From Leptolyngbyaceae cyanobacterium (lineage in GTDB: Bacteria > Cyanobacteriota > Cyanobacteriia > Cyanobacteriales > Aerosakkonemataceae), in NCBI GenBank assembly GCA_036703985.1, contig DATNQN010000020.1, positions 83,742 to 147,741 on the forward strand: a stretch of 64,000 nt of DNA. Direction: 5' to 3'. Below are positions 44,915-53,329 of the stretch, piece after piece. Each line of letters opens with the position of its first letter. Position 1 is the stretch's first letter. The notes beneath the pieces are model-generated. The model was not told the origin of the DNA. It did not search any database and worked only from the letters and a program-made list of their open reading frames with translations. The position numbers and the translations under genes were made by a program.

Positions 44915-45751
44915 ATGGCAAGCATTCCCTCAGAAAATATATCCTCCCCAATTTTAAAAGTAGAAGGCTTGACAGTATATCGGGGTACTTATGCGGCGGT
45001 CAGAAATGTTTCTTTTGAACTGATGCCAGGAACGGACACGGCAATTATCGGGCCAAACGGATCGGGAAAAAGTACTTTGGTGCAAGCAATTCTCGACTTA
45101 ATACCGCCAAATGCTGGCAAAGTAGAAATTTTCGGTTATCCCATCAAACAGTTAGGTAATTGGCGGCGTCAAATTGGATACATACCCCAATATTTCGTGT
45201 TCGATCGCACTTTTCCCATTTCAGTTGCCGAGTTAGTCGGATTGGGGTGGGATGAAGAGATGGGGAGATGGGGAGATGGGGGGATGGGGAGAGGGAAACA
45301 GAAACAGAAAGCCTTAAAATTAGTTTGGCCTTGGCGGAAAAATCCCCAAAAAACTGTAGCAATTCGGGAAGCGTTGCAGCGTGTTAGTGCCGATCATTTA
45401 CGCAAGCAAGCAATTGGCACTCTTAGCGGTGGGGAACTCAAGCGAGTATTGCTGGCGTATTGTTTGGTGAGTCCTCGCCGTTTGTTGGTACTGGATGAAG
45501 CTTTCGCGGGATTAGATGTTTCGGGAGAAGCCGATTTTTATGCTTTGCTGAATGAATTGAAACGAGAACAAAATTGGACGGTGTTGCAGGTTTCCCATGA
45601 TATAGATATGGTAAGCCGACATTGCGATCGCGTTCTTTGTCTCAACCAAACTTTAGTCTGTTCTGGATTGCCGGAAATTATTCTTTCTCCCCAAAACTTG
45701 TTAGCTACTTATAGCCCGGCTTTCAGCCGTTATCAACACGACCATAAATGA
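44915..45751 (+). CDS. znuC: Zinc ABC transporter, ATP-binding protein
   Basis: A 278-residue ABC ATPase. Walker A GPNGSGKST at residues 46-54, signature LSGGELKR near 169-176, Walker B LLVLDEAFAGLD near 190-201, and the H-loop VSHDID. Around residues 110-130, between the Q-loop region and the signature, there is an insert WDEEMGRWGDGGMGRGKQKQK encoded by GGGGAGATGGGG repeats at 45250-45309, an in-frame repeat not expected in the family. Pairs with ZnuB (46367-47248) and ZnuA for zinc import at the plasma membrane. Confidence 0.9.
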   Translation: MASIPSENISSPILKVEGLTVYRGTYAAVRNVSFELMPGTDTAIIGPNGSGKSTLVQAILDLIPPNAGKVEIFGYPIKQLGNWRRQIGYIPQYFVFDRTFPISVAELVGLGWDEEMGRWGDGGMGRGKQKQKALKLVWPWRKNPQKTVAIREALQRVSADHLRKQAIGTLSGGELKRVLLAYCLVSPRRLLVLDEAFAGLDVSGEADFYALLNELKREQNWTVLQVSHDIDMVSRHCDRVLCLNQTLVCSGLPEIILSPQNLLATYSPAFSRYQHDHK

Positions 45752-45915
45752 AGGATGAAGTATGAAGGATGAAGTTTGAAGTATGAAGTTTGAAGTTTGA
45801 AAGAATAATTTAACATTTTTTTATAGAAATTCATAATGTTTTTACTCCTGACTCCTGACTCGGAGAATTCTGACTCCTACCTTCATACTTCAGCCTTCAT
45901 CCTTCATACTTCATC
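45745..45915. repeat. TGAAGTATGAAGGA and GACTCCT tandem repeats
   Basis: Imperfect heptads (TGAAGGA, TGAAGTA, TGAAGTT) follow znuC, then ACTCCTG units and the complementary CTTCATACTTCA run. The two blocks are inverted relative to each other, so the transcript of this region can form a long hairpin between znuC and the regulator gene. Confidence 0.75.
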
Positions 45916-46311
45916 TAGGTGCTCTGTAACTGCTTGATAAAGTTCTAATACATGATGATCTAGGAGGCGATAGAAAACATTACGTCCTTGTTTGCGATAA
46001 CTTACTAATCGCATCGATCTTAAAACTCGCATCTGGTGAGAAACGGCTGATTCACTCATTTCTAGCGCCGCCGCTAAATCGCAAACACAAAGTTCTTTTA
46101 CTGCCAACATGGAGAGAATTCGCAGGCGATTGGCGTCTCCTAATAAGCTAAAAAATTCCGCCATCTGTTGAGCTTTTTCCGTGTTGAGAATTTTTTCCTG
46201 GAGATGATGAACTTTATTGATATCAACTGGATGGGGAGAATCGCAGGTAATTTTTTCGGATTCTTTTAGAGGATTAGCTACAACACTATTAGACAGTGAA
46301 TGTTTTGGCAT
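45904..46311 (-). CDS. smtB: ArsR/SmtB-family zinc-sensing repressor (ZiaR/SmtB-like)
   Basis: A 135-residue winged-helix repressor. The alpha-3 metal-site sequence ELCVCDLA has Cys75 and Cys77, as in ZiaR, and the recognition helix is SESAVSHQMRVLR. The alpha-5 zinc site is complete and has SmtB spacing: Asp118, His120, His131 and Glu134 (in LLDHHVLELYQAVTEHLDE). It should release DNA when zinc is bound. It is divergent from znuB with a 55-base gap, and a matching operator lies before the metallothionein gene 1.2 kb away. Called SmtB/ZiaR-like; which is closer is not settled. Confidence 0.9.
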   Translation of the reverse strand: MPKHSLSNSVVANPLKESEKITCDSPHPVDINKVHHLQEKILNTEKAQQMAEFFSLLGDANRLRILSMLAVKELCVCDLAAALEMSESAVSHQMRVLRSMRLVSYRKQGRNVFYRLLDHHVLELYQAVTEHLDEV

Positions 46312-46366
46312 TTTAAAGTTACGAGTTAAAGTGCTATTTATGTTTTTTTATTAGGGATGACCGATA

Positions 46367-47248
46367 ATGATCTGGTGGGCAGACTTACTTAATTATTATT
46401 ATCCTAGCTTATTGGCTGTAGGGGCAGTGAGCGACCTGATTAATTTGCTACAGTTTCCTTTTATGCAAAGGGCGATCGCAGGTGGTGTATTAATGGGATT
46501 GTTGGGAGGCTTACTCGGTAGCTTCGTCACCCTGCGGCAGTTGTCTTTTTTCAGCCACGCTGTCGGTCATTCCGCTTTGGTGGGAATTGTGTTAGGCGTA
46601 CTGCTGCAATTAAATCCTACCTGGATGCTACTGCCTTTTACTTTAGCTTTTGGTTTAGTCGTACTGTATTTAATCGACCAAACCGATTTAGCTAGCGATA
46701 ACATCCTCAACGTTGTGTTATCGGGAACTTTAGCTGTAGGTATTATCCTCAGTGGCTTGATTAAAGGTTACCGAGGTGGCTTGATGGATGTGCTGTTCGG
46801 AGATATTCTCGCCATCAATTATACCGATTTAATTCTTACCTTCATATTATTTCTGGCGGCTGGTGTGTATTTGCTATCTACCCTACAGCAGCAAATTCTG
46901 TTAACGCTTAATCCGGCTGTCGCGAAAGTGCAGGGTATTCCAGTGCAATTACATCGTTATTTGTTTGTGGTAATTCTTTCTTTAACAGTTGCCTTAGCAA
47001 CTAAAGCGATCGGTATTTTATTAGTTAATGCTTTTTTAGTAGTTCCTGCTTCTGCTGCCAAATTGCTGAGTGAGAAATTTAGCCGTTTTATGGCACTTTC
47101 GCTGATTTTGGGGATTCTCACTAGCATTATCGGTATCGTTTTGTCCGGTCTTTTGAATTGGGCTTCTGGCCCCAGTATTGTTTTAATTCAATTTTTAGTG
47201 TTTCTGGTGGCTACTGCCTTAGCTAAGTTGAAAATCAAGCCAATTTGA
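46367..47248 (+). CDS. znuB: Zinc ABC transporter, permease
   Basis: A 293-residue ABC-3 type permease with about nine hydrophobic segments. It has AIAGGVLMGLLGGLLGSFVTLRQLSFFSHAVGHSALVG, the conserved metal-permease core, and later VLLSGTLAVGIILSG-like text and AFLVVPASAAKLLS. It works with ZnuA and ZnuC to import zinc. It is separated from znuC by the divergent smtB-like gene, so the transporter is not a simple operon. A GTTTTTTTATTAGGGATGA sequence precedes the start. Confidence 0.92.
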   Translation: MIWWADLLNYYYPSLLAVGAVSDLINLLQFPFMQRAIAGGVLMGLLGGLLGSFVTLRQLSFFSHAVGHSALVGIVLGVLLQLNPTWMLLPFTLAFGLVVLYLIDQTDLASDNILNVVLSGTLAVGIILSGLIKGYRGGLMDVLFGDILAINYTDLILTFILFLAAGVYLLSTLQQQILLTLNPAVAKVQGIPVQLHRYLFVVILSLTVALATKAIGILLVNAFLVVPASAAKLLSEKFSRFMALSLILGILTSIIGIVLSGLLNWASGPSIVLIQFLVFLVATALAKLKIKPI

Positions 47249-47349
47249 ATGGTGCAACGAATCTAAACAGAGACATCAGGCAGAATACGGAGTTTTAGAA
47301 TGCCCGATGCCTGATGCCCAATCTCTATGATGTAGCGAAACAGAAATAA

Positions 47350-47511
47350 TTAGCAGCCACAACCGTGATGGCCACAGCCTTGACCGCTGGGATGTCCGTT
47401 AGCACAGGCATCGCTGCAATAGTATTTGCCTTCTTTCTGGATGGCTTCAGAAAGGGAGACTACGCACAGGCAAGGTTCGCAAGCACATTTCATGGAGTTT
47501 ACGGTAGTCAT
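47350..47511 (-). CDS. smtA: SmtA-type metallothionein
   Basis: A 53-residue metallothionein (MTTVNSMKCACEPCLC, YYCSDAC, CGHHGCGC). It has nine Cys (9, 11, 14, 16, 32, 36, 46, 51, 53) and three His (40, 48, 49), the composition of cyanobacterial SmtA/BmtA that binds four zinc ions. The zinc-finger-like YYCSDACANGH part is present. Start at the ATG 47511; an upstream in-frame extension of 37 codons runs through the operator and is not used. An SmtB-type operator is about 40 bases upstream. Stores or detoxifies zinc. Confidence 0.95.
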   Translation of the reverse strand: MTTVNSMKCACEPCLCVVSLSEAIQKEGKYYCSDACANGHPSGQGCGHHGCGC

Positions 47512-47548
47512 GATGTTTTCCTGATTGGTGATTAATATAACTATAACG

Positions 47549-47570
47549 TATGAACAGATATTCAGATATT
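47549..47570 (-). promoter_or_regulatory. SmtB/ZiaR-type operator before the metallothionein
   Basis: TATGAACAGATATTCAGATA contains the imperfect inverted repeat TGAACA-GA-TATTCA followed by a second half site TTCAGATATT, closely like the smt operator/promoter of Synechococcus (TGAACA..TATTCA with a following TTCA). It lies just upstream of the metallothionein start, in the 121-base gap to the divergent sulfotransferase gene. Confidence 0.8.
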
Positions 47571-47632
47571 TTTTAAGATAATTTTTAGATTTGGGGCTAA
47601 GTACAATCAGTGAAGAATTCATCAGCTAAAAA

Positions 47633-48496
47633 ATGATAGATAGCGATCGCTTCTCGCAACCTGTTTTTATAGTTTCATCACCTCGTTCCGGCAGCAGCTT
47701 CTTATTTGAGACTCTCGTCCGTAGTAAAAATGTGTGGACGATCGGAGAGGAAAGCCATGAAGCGATCGAAGGTATTGCTAAACTGCATCCGGCTCAACGC
47801 AATTATGATTCTAATCGCTTGACAGAACGAGATGCCGATCGCGAAACAGCAGCTTTGCTAAGGGAGAGGTTTTGGGAATTATTGCGCGATCGTAACGGCC
47901 AGCCTGTCCTACCAGATGCCAAAACGGTGCGAATGCTGGAAAAAACGCCGAAAAACTCGTTAAGGATTCCGTTTTTAAGTAAGGTTTTTCCCGAAGCTTT
48001 GTTTATTTACTTGTACCGGGAACCTCAGGAAGTTATCAGCAGCATTATGGAAGCTTGGCGATCGGGCCAATTCGTTACTTATCCCGAACTGCCCAATTGG
48101 GATGGAATGACTTGGAGTTTGCTGCTATTTCCCGGTTGGCAAGAGTTGCGGGGTAAACCGTTAGCGGAAATCGCAGCCCAGCAGTGGGCAAAAGCAAATC
48201 AGTATATTTTGGAAGATTTAGCTTATTTACCCGCCGAACGCTGGTGTTGCGTGACTTACCAGGATTTAATCGCCAACTTGCCAGGGGAAGTCAAACGGTT
48301 GTGCGAGTTTGCTGGATGGGAGTGGGATCTGGATTTCTCTGAACCATTTCCTCTGTCTCGCCATACCTTAACACCGCCTGCCCCTGATAAATGGAAAAAG
48401 AATGCGGCTGAGATCGAGGCTGTGTTACCTCAAGTGGCAGAAATTGTATCGAAAGCGAAAGATGCGATCGCCCTTCGGCTGTTAAGTCGCAACTAA
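47633..48496 (+). CDS. Sulfotransferase family protein
   Basis: A 287-residue protein. The PAPS 5'-phosphosulfate loop SSPRSGSSFL is at residues 15-24, and a 3'-phosphate-binding FIYLYREPQEVISS segment lies near 125-140, as in the sulfotransferase 3 group. It would move sulfate from PAPS to an acceptor such as a sugar or peptide; the acceptor is unknown. Soluble. Divergent from the metallothionein gene with 121 bases between them. The gene ends about 95 bases before tRNA-Phe. Confidence 0.85.
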   Translation: MIDSDRFSQPVFIVSSPRSGSSFLFETLVRSKNVWTIGEESHEAIEGIAKLHPAQRNYDSNRLTERDADRETAALLRERFWELLRDRNGQPVLPDAKTVRMLEKTPKNSLRIPFLSKVFPEALFIYLYREPQEVISSIMEAWRSGQFVTYPELPNWDGMTWSLLLFPGWQELRGKPLAEIAAQQWAKANQYILEDLAYLPAERWCCVTYQDLIANLPGEVKRLCEFAGWEWDLDFSEPFPLSRHTLTPPAPDKWKKNAAEIEAVLPQVAEIVSKAKDAIALRLLSRN

Positions 48497-48589
48497 GGAA
48501 AAAATTTTTTGGCAATTTTCTCGATCGGCGCTTGCCAAACCTAAAAAAAGTTTGTTATATTAATTAAGCGCTCGAAAAAAAACGAGTCT

Positions 48590-48662
<73 letters not shown>

Positions 48663-48670
48663 TAAAAGCA

Positions 48671-48705
48671 AAACCCCTTGAAAGTAACGATTTCAAGGGG
48701 TTTTT
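48671..48705 (+). terminator. Intrinsic terminator of tRNA-Phe
   Basis: AAACCCCTTGAAA and TTTCAAGGGGTTT form a 13-bp perfect stem, with TT and GCTTTT after it. It starts nine bases after the tRNA. Confidence 0.9.
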
Positions 48706-48709
48706 GCTT

Positions 48710-48920
48710 TTTATTGTTCCGTCTTGACATAAATTTTGGACACTTTCAGGTAAGAAAGTGGTGTAAAACTGGTGTAAAAAATCGAGATTAGCCTTCTTTT
48801 GTAACTCTCTTTCTCAAAAATATTTTGGAACTATTGATTTATTAGGCAATTTTCGATACTCTTTACACCAATTTTTGATGTAAAGAGGGTGTAAAAGCTT
48901 TGCTTCCCAGGCTTTTTCCC
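48710..48920. other. tRNA-Phe downstream region with GTGTAAA direct and inverted repeats
   Basis: GGTGTAAAAC, GGTGTAAAAAA and GGTGTAAAAG occur as direct copies, and TTTACACC occurs inverted near 48860. Such a cluster beside a tRNA could be left from an integrated element, but no integrase or tRNA-end duplication is seen. The role is unresolved. Confidence 0.35.
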
Positions 48921-49298
48921 CTACTCTTTCCCGGCAGTTGCAGGTACTCGTCTTTTTAGCGCTGATTGCAAGTCTGCCATCAAATCATCACCGCTGCGTT
49001 TAGCTTCCCACAGGCCAGAACCATAACGACTGATGTTCCATTCTCCCTGCATAAAATCTTCATCTTCAGAGAGTATACCTGTATAGCGAATGGGCGTAGG
49101 CGAGGTAGTTAGATACTGTTTAGTAAAACTGATGCTGCGACCGATTACTTCACCGTTGACCTGAGCTTCCCCTAAATAATTATCATCCAAAATTCTGCCG
49201 CTCAGGGTGTTGCCACTCTGAACTAGAGTTGCTTCAAAACGAGTAGGAATTCCTTCCTGCCAGTAGGTTCCCAGCCAAGTGCCACTCAGGTCTGCCAT
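48921..49298 (-). CDS. Conserved hypothetical beta-barrel-like protein
   Basis: A 125-residue protein beginning MADLSGTWLGTYWQEGIPTRF, with alternating hydrophobic strands (FEATLVQSGNTLSGRILDD, IRYTGILSEDEDFMQGEWNI). The GTW opening and strand pattern suggest a small calycin- or avidin-like beta barrel. No signal peptide or metal site. I do not recognise a named family. It stands alone. Confidence 0.7.
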   Translation of the reverse strand: MADLSGTWLGTYWQEGIPTRFEATLVQSGNTLSGRILDDNYLGEAQVNGEVIGRSISFTKQYLTTSPTPIRYTGILSEDEDFMQGEWNISRYGSGLWEAKRSGDDLMADLQSALKRRVPATAGKE

Positions 49299-49640
49299 GA
49301 AATATGACTCAACTTTAGACTGTAGAGTTTAAATTTTAACTCTTTGTTGAAAATAGAAAATGAAAAGTTTAATGTTTTTAACAAAAATTGCCATTTATAA
49401 TTATAAATTTATCCTTATAAATAATGCGATCGCTATTCTAGCTTCTTGTGTTTTATCGACTTTGATGATCGGTCTACTTTAAATAGACAATAGTCATCGT
49501 TTTTTCATTAATTATACAAGCATGGCTTATTTTTGGATGACTTAACCAAAGAAACGCTTATCAAGTCAAGATACCATGACCCCCATTTTACGGTAATTGA
49601 TACATAATATCCAAGTGGATAATTCAAACCTAATCTAACT
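49299..49640. other. Intergenic region, nothing recognised
   Basis: About 340 very A+T-rich bases between divergent small genes. It probably contains their promoters. No hairpin, tRNA or dispersed repeat is clear. Confidence 0.5.
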
Positions 49641-49919
49641 ATGCCAAGCAGCAAAATTTACTGTTTTAGAGCCAGCTACGAACTCTCTACTAACTTCGAT
49701 CGCAGTAAGCTACCTGATTGGCTGCGTTTAGCAGTTGATTGGCAAGGATATCGACTCTGGACAGTCCCAGAAGTGGCTGATGTAGCGCGAATTTTAGGTG
49801 CATTGGAAATAGAAGAAGATTCTCCTTCTTTATGGATATGTCATTTGGAAAGTTTAGGGCTAAGAAACGTTAGGCAAGTTTTTTGTGAAGATCTGTTTGA
49901 AGCGAGAGGATATTCATAA
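49641..49919 (+). CDS. Small hypothetical protein
   Basis: A 92-residue protein (MPSSKIYCFRASYELSTNFDR; WTVPEVADVARILGALEIEED; WICHLESLGLRNVRQVFCED). Compact, mixed alpha/beta, no recognised family or motif. The neighbouring plus-strand gene at 50079 is 160 bases away. No ribosome binding site stands out, but the continuous composition supports a real gene. Confidence 0.55.
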   Translation: MPSSKIYCFRASYELSTNFDRSKLPDWLRLAVDWQGYRLWTVPEVADVARILGALEIEEDSPSLWICHLESLGLRNVRQVFCEDLFEARGYS

Positions 49920-50078
49920 TAATTTTAGATTTGGTCGATTTTAAGCCGCTTGAATCTAAGATTAATATGCTCCAAGTTAAAGATTGGAGCATATTAAAGA
50001 TAAGTAATTTATAATTACTAGTTGTTCTATCTGATATTATTAATGTAATACTAATTTTTAAAAGATCGAATAAAAGTT

Positions 50079-50279
50079 ATGGCAGAAGAATACAAAAAAG
50101 AAATATTAGGGCAGCAGGAATGGCAATTAATCATAGAAGCAGCTAACCGGAATAATGTATTTTGTCATTGTCGTAGTTGCGGCTATGAATGGGTAGATTC
50201 CTTTGAGGGTGTTCCTTGTAGCAGTTGCGGTAGCAAGAATGTCAGATATATTTTATGCTGGCAATTTCCAGATGGTTGA
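50079..50279 (+). CDS. Small zinc-ribbon protein
   Basis: A 66-residue protein with FCHCRSCGYEW and, 13 residues later, VPCSSCGSKNV: two Cys clusters of CxxC type spaced as in a zinc ribbon. No other domain. It could be a nucleic-acid- or protein-binding accessory; I do not recognise a specific family. TAAAAG before the ATG is a weak ribosome binding site. Confidence 0.65.
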   Translation: MAEEYKKEILGQQEWQLIIEAANRNNVFCHCRSCGYEWVDSFEGVPCSSCGSKNVRYILCWQFPDG

Positions 50280-50350
50280 TAATGTAGAGACGTTTCATAA
50301 AATGTCTCTACAAGATTTACAGGTCACGTACCTTTAATTTCTAGAGATAT

Positions 50351-50815
50351 TTATTGTAAATTACGTCGTTTTTTCTCTAGATATTGTTGATGGTATTCTT
50401 CTGCTAGGTAAAATTCACCAACAGGTTGAATTTGGGTAACGATATCTTTTTCGTATTTGCCAGATTTTTGCAAATTTTCCTGGGAGGCTTTGGCGGCTGC
50501 TTCTTGTTGTACATTGTGAAAAAAGATAGCAGACCTGTATTGTTCGCCTCGATCTGGGCCTTGCCGATTTAATTGCGTTGGGTCGTGACAATTCCAAAAT
50601 ATTTCTAGTAATTCTTCATAACTAATTTTTTTGGGGTCATATTCTATTTGCACTGCTTCGGCGTGGCCTGTTACTCTAGCACATACATCTAAATAACAAG
50701 GGTTTGGCCAATGTCCGCCCGTGTAGCCAACGGCAGTAGAAATTACCCCTTTGATTTGGCGAAAGGTGTCTTCAACTCCCCAAAAACAGCCTGCGGCAAA
50801 TGTTGCTTTTTCCAT
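50351..50815 (-). CDS. msrA: Peptide methionine sulfoxide reductase MsrA
   Basis: A 154-residue repair enzyme that reduces methionine-S-sulfoxide. The catalytic GCFWG has Cys10, followed by VGYTGG and [11 protein letters not shown] and [26 protein letters not shown], all core MsrA motifs. Other Cys (40, 45, 74) could act in resolving the disulfide. Slightly shorter than typical MsrA, lacking the extended C-terminal Cys tail. It begins six bases after the DUF2126 gene, so the two are co-transcribed. Confidence 0.95.
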   Translation of the reverse strand: MEKATFAAGCFWGVEDTFRQIKGVISTAVGYTGGHWPNPCYLDVCARVTGHAEAVQIEYDPKKISYEELLEIFWNCHDPTQLNRQGPDRGEQYRSAIFFHNVQQEAAAKASQENLQKSGKYEKDIVTQIQPVGEFYLAEEYHQQYLEKKRRNLQ

Positions 50816-50821
50816 ACCAAA

Positions 50822-53080
50822 TTAGAGAAGGTTTTTGACTCGTCGTAAATCAAGCGTCAGAGGATATTCGGGATTTAAGTTTAACGGTGGAATTTGAATT
50901 TTACCTGGGATAGGTTTACTGGGTAAAAACCTTTCTTTCATTCGTAATTCTGCTGTTTGATAATCAGTAGGAAAATTGTCATAAAAAGTTCCATCGGGAG
51001 GATCGACATAATAAATGCCACCACCAAGGGATCGATCGCAATAGGTATCGATGATTTCAAATGACAGAGGAGAGTGAGAACTAGTAGCTGGATGCGGGGA
51101 TAATGATTTTGAGTGCGCCCGGAAGCGGACGCCACCTACGTACTCACCGATTTTTCCGGTAGATTTTAAGGGAATTGGATGATAATTGCAAGTTACTGCA
51201 TAGCGAGAGGAAAAGCTATCTTGATTTGGAGTATTGCCGATCGCATTTTGCAACGTTACTTGTATTCTTTCCATCGAAGCATCCACATAACGAGCGGTTC
51301 CGCCACTAGTAGCTTCTTCGGCTAAAACGTGCCAAGGTTCGATCGCGTGACGTAATTCCAAACGCAACCCTTCAATTGTAACTTCTCCATAAACGGGAAA
51401 GCGAAATTCAAAAAATGGTGCGAACCACTCTTTTGCAAAGGGATAACCCACTTCTTGCAGATCTTCAATCACTAATTGCAAATCTTCTCCTAAATAATAG
51501 GGCAGCATAAAGCGATCGTGCAGAGTTGTTCCCCAACGAATCAGGGGTTTATGATAGGGGTTTTCCCAAAACCATGCTACTAGCGCCCGAATCAATAGCA
51601 TTTGTAGCGATCGCATTTGTGGGTGAGTTGGCATTTCAAAGGCGCGAAATTCCAGCAACCCTAACTGATTGCGCTGATTTTTTACTGGAAATAATTTATC
51701 AATACAAAAAGCGGTGCGGTGAGTATTACCAGTGACATCAATCAACAAATTACTTAATAACGAATCAATCAACTCTGGCGTAATTTTTTTGCCCGGTTGC
51801 AATTCAGAAAAAGCAATTTCTAATTCGTATAAACTTTCATGACGCGCTTCATCAACACGGGGTGACTGACTAGTTGGGCCGACGAATAACCCGGAAAATA
51901 AATAAGATAAACTGGGATGATGTTGCCAATAAGTGATTAAACTTGCTAGCAAATCTGGGCGACGTAAAAGAGGACTTTCTTGGGTAGTTTTGCCACCAAT
52001 TGTAATGTGGGCACCGCCGCCAGTACCGATAGGACGACCATCTCTAGCGTATTTCTGAGTACTCAAACCACATTCTCTGGCTGCTGCGTCAAGAATATCG
52101 TTGATTTGCACTAATTCTTGCCAATCATTTGCTGGGTGAATGTTTACTTCTATTACTCCAGGATCGGGAGTAATTTGAAAGCCTTGGATTTGGGGGCTAC
52201 TAGGAGGAGGATAACCTTCAATTACTACTGATGTTCCTAATTTCGCTGCCGTTTCTTCAATAGTGGAGATTAAATTTAAATAACTCGTAGCGTAAGTAAG
52301 AGGAGGTAGAAAAATATAGAGGTTTCCCTGTCTTACTTCCACACTCATGGCTATACGAATTGAATTCGCAACAGACTCCTGAGGGGTAATATTATGATGG
52401 TTAATTCTAGCATCCCAATCGGGGTTTGCTTCGGTTTCTAAGTTGTCGATTTGGGGAATTAAATGTAAAGGCAAACGCAATCCGATCGACCCATTTCCTG
52501 GTAATAAATATAAATTTTTGGTTGGCAGTTCCCATTGACAGGTACTCCAGCATAACTTGCTATTTCTCGTTATGGGTAATATGGGCAGAATATAGCCAAC
52601 TACTTCTTCTGTTTTTTCTTCATAAGCTGGGATAATGCGATCGGCATTTACTGCTAAATATTTAACTAATTTTTGGATGAAAATTTCGCCGTCTGTTTGA
52701 GTGTAATTGTAATCTTTGCGATCTACTGCGAGGAGATCGCGATCGCGCCAAATGGGTATACCATCTCTGCGCCAATAACACCCAAACGCCCAACGGGGAT
52801 AACTTTCCCGGGCATAACATTTCCCCAGCCCGTAATGCAGGAGAGTACCGGGATGGGTAAACCGCTTGTCTAGGCTTCTCAGCAACTTACCAGCAATTTG
52901 GCGTTTTTCTTCTCCCAACGCTTCCACCTGCCATTGGGGAGATTCAAAATCGTGAAGAGAAACAAAAGTCGGTTCTCCCCCCATCGTCAAACCGATGCCT
53001 AGTTTTTGTAAAGTTTGTTCTACAGTATGACCAATGGCATCGATTTTTTGCCATTGTTTTTCTGTGTAAGGGTGGTTCAT
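50822..53080 (-). CDS. DUF2126-domain protein
   Basis: A 752-residue protein (MNHPYTEKQWQKIDAIGHTVE; LTMGGEPTFVSLHD; CYWRRDGIPIWRD; NDWQELVQINDILDAAARECG; GTGGGAHITIGG). These are signature stretches of DUF2126, which in most bacteria forms the C-terminal two-thirds of about 1,100-residue proteins whose N-terminus is a transglutaminase-like peptidase. That peptidase domain is absent here. Glutamate-cysteine-ligase or ATP-grasp-like folds have been suggested for related domains; activity is unknown to me. Upstream of msrA in an apparent two-gene operon. Confidence 0.82.
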   Translation of the reverse strand: MNHPYTEKQWQKIDAIGHTVEQTLQKLGIGLTMGGEPTFVSLHDFESPQWQVEALGEEKRQIAGKLLRSLDKRFTHPGTLLHYGLGKCYARESYPRWAFGCYWRRDGIPIWRDRDLLAVDRKDYNYTQTDGEIFIQKLVKYLAVNADRIIPAYEEKTEEVVGYILPILPITRNSKLCWSTCQWELPTKNLYLLPGNGSIGLRLPLHLIPQIDNLETEANPDWDARINHHNITPQESVANSIRIAMSVEVRQGNLYIFLPPLTYATSYLNLISTIEETAAKLGTSVVIEGYPPPSSPQIQGFQITPDPGVIEVNIHPANDWQELVQINDILDAAARECGLSTQKYARDGRPIGTGGGAHITIGGKTTQESPLLRRPDLLASLITYWQHHPSLSYLFSGLFVGPTSQSPRVDEARHESLYELEIAFSELQPGKKITPELIDSLLSNLLIDVTGNTHRTAFCIDKLFPVKNQRNQLGLLEFRAFEMPTHPQMRSLQMLLIRALVAWFWENPYHKPLIRWGTTLHDRFMLPYYLGEDLQLVIEDLQEVGYPFAKEWFAPFFEFRFPVYGEVTIEGLRLELRHAIEPWHVLAEEATSGGTARYVDASMERIQVTLQNAIGNTPNQDSFSSRYAVTCNYHPIPLKSTGKIGEYVGGVRFRAHSKSLSPHPATSSHSPLSFEIIDTYCDRSLGGGIYYVDPPDGTFYDNFPTDYQTAELRMKERFLPSKPIPGKIQIPPLNLNPEYPLTLDLRRVKNLL

Positions 53081-53082
53081 TC

Positions 53083-53124
53083 GATTTTAGATTTTAGATT
53101 TTAGATTTTAGATTTTAGATTTTG
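53083..53124. repeat. ATTTTAG tandem repeat
   Basis: Five to six near-perfect copies of ATTTTAG start two bases before the DUF2126 gene's ATG on its upstream side. Similar ATTTTAGATTTTGG units occur near 16390 and 16520. On the minus strand the units read CTAAAAT. Confidence 0.85.
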
Positions 53125-53329
53125 GCATAACTCCACGAATGAATCCGCTGCTTGAGACAATTTTAGTTTTGCTTACTTAGCGGCAACCGTTCATGGAGTT
53201 GATTATTCTGGAAATAATGTTAATGATATTTTTCAGCTACATAGAATTTACTGCTAACTGTAACTTTAGTCACGGTTTTTAGTCAGGTTTTGATGACCTT
53301 GTAAATACTTATAAAGATAAAATAAGGAA

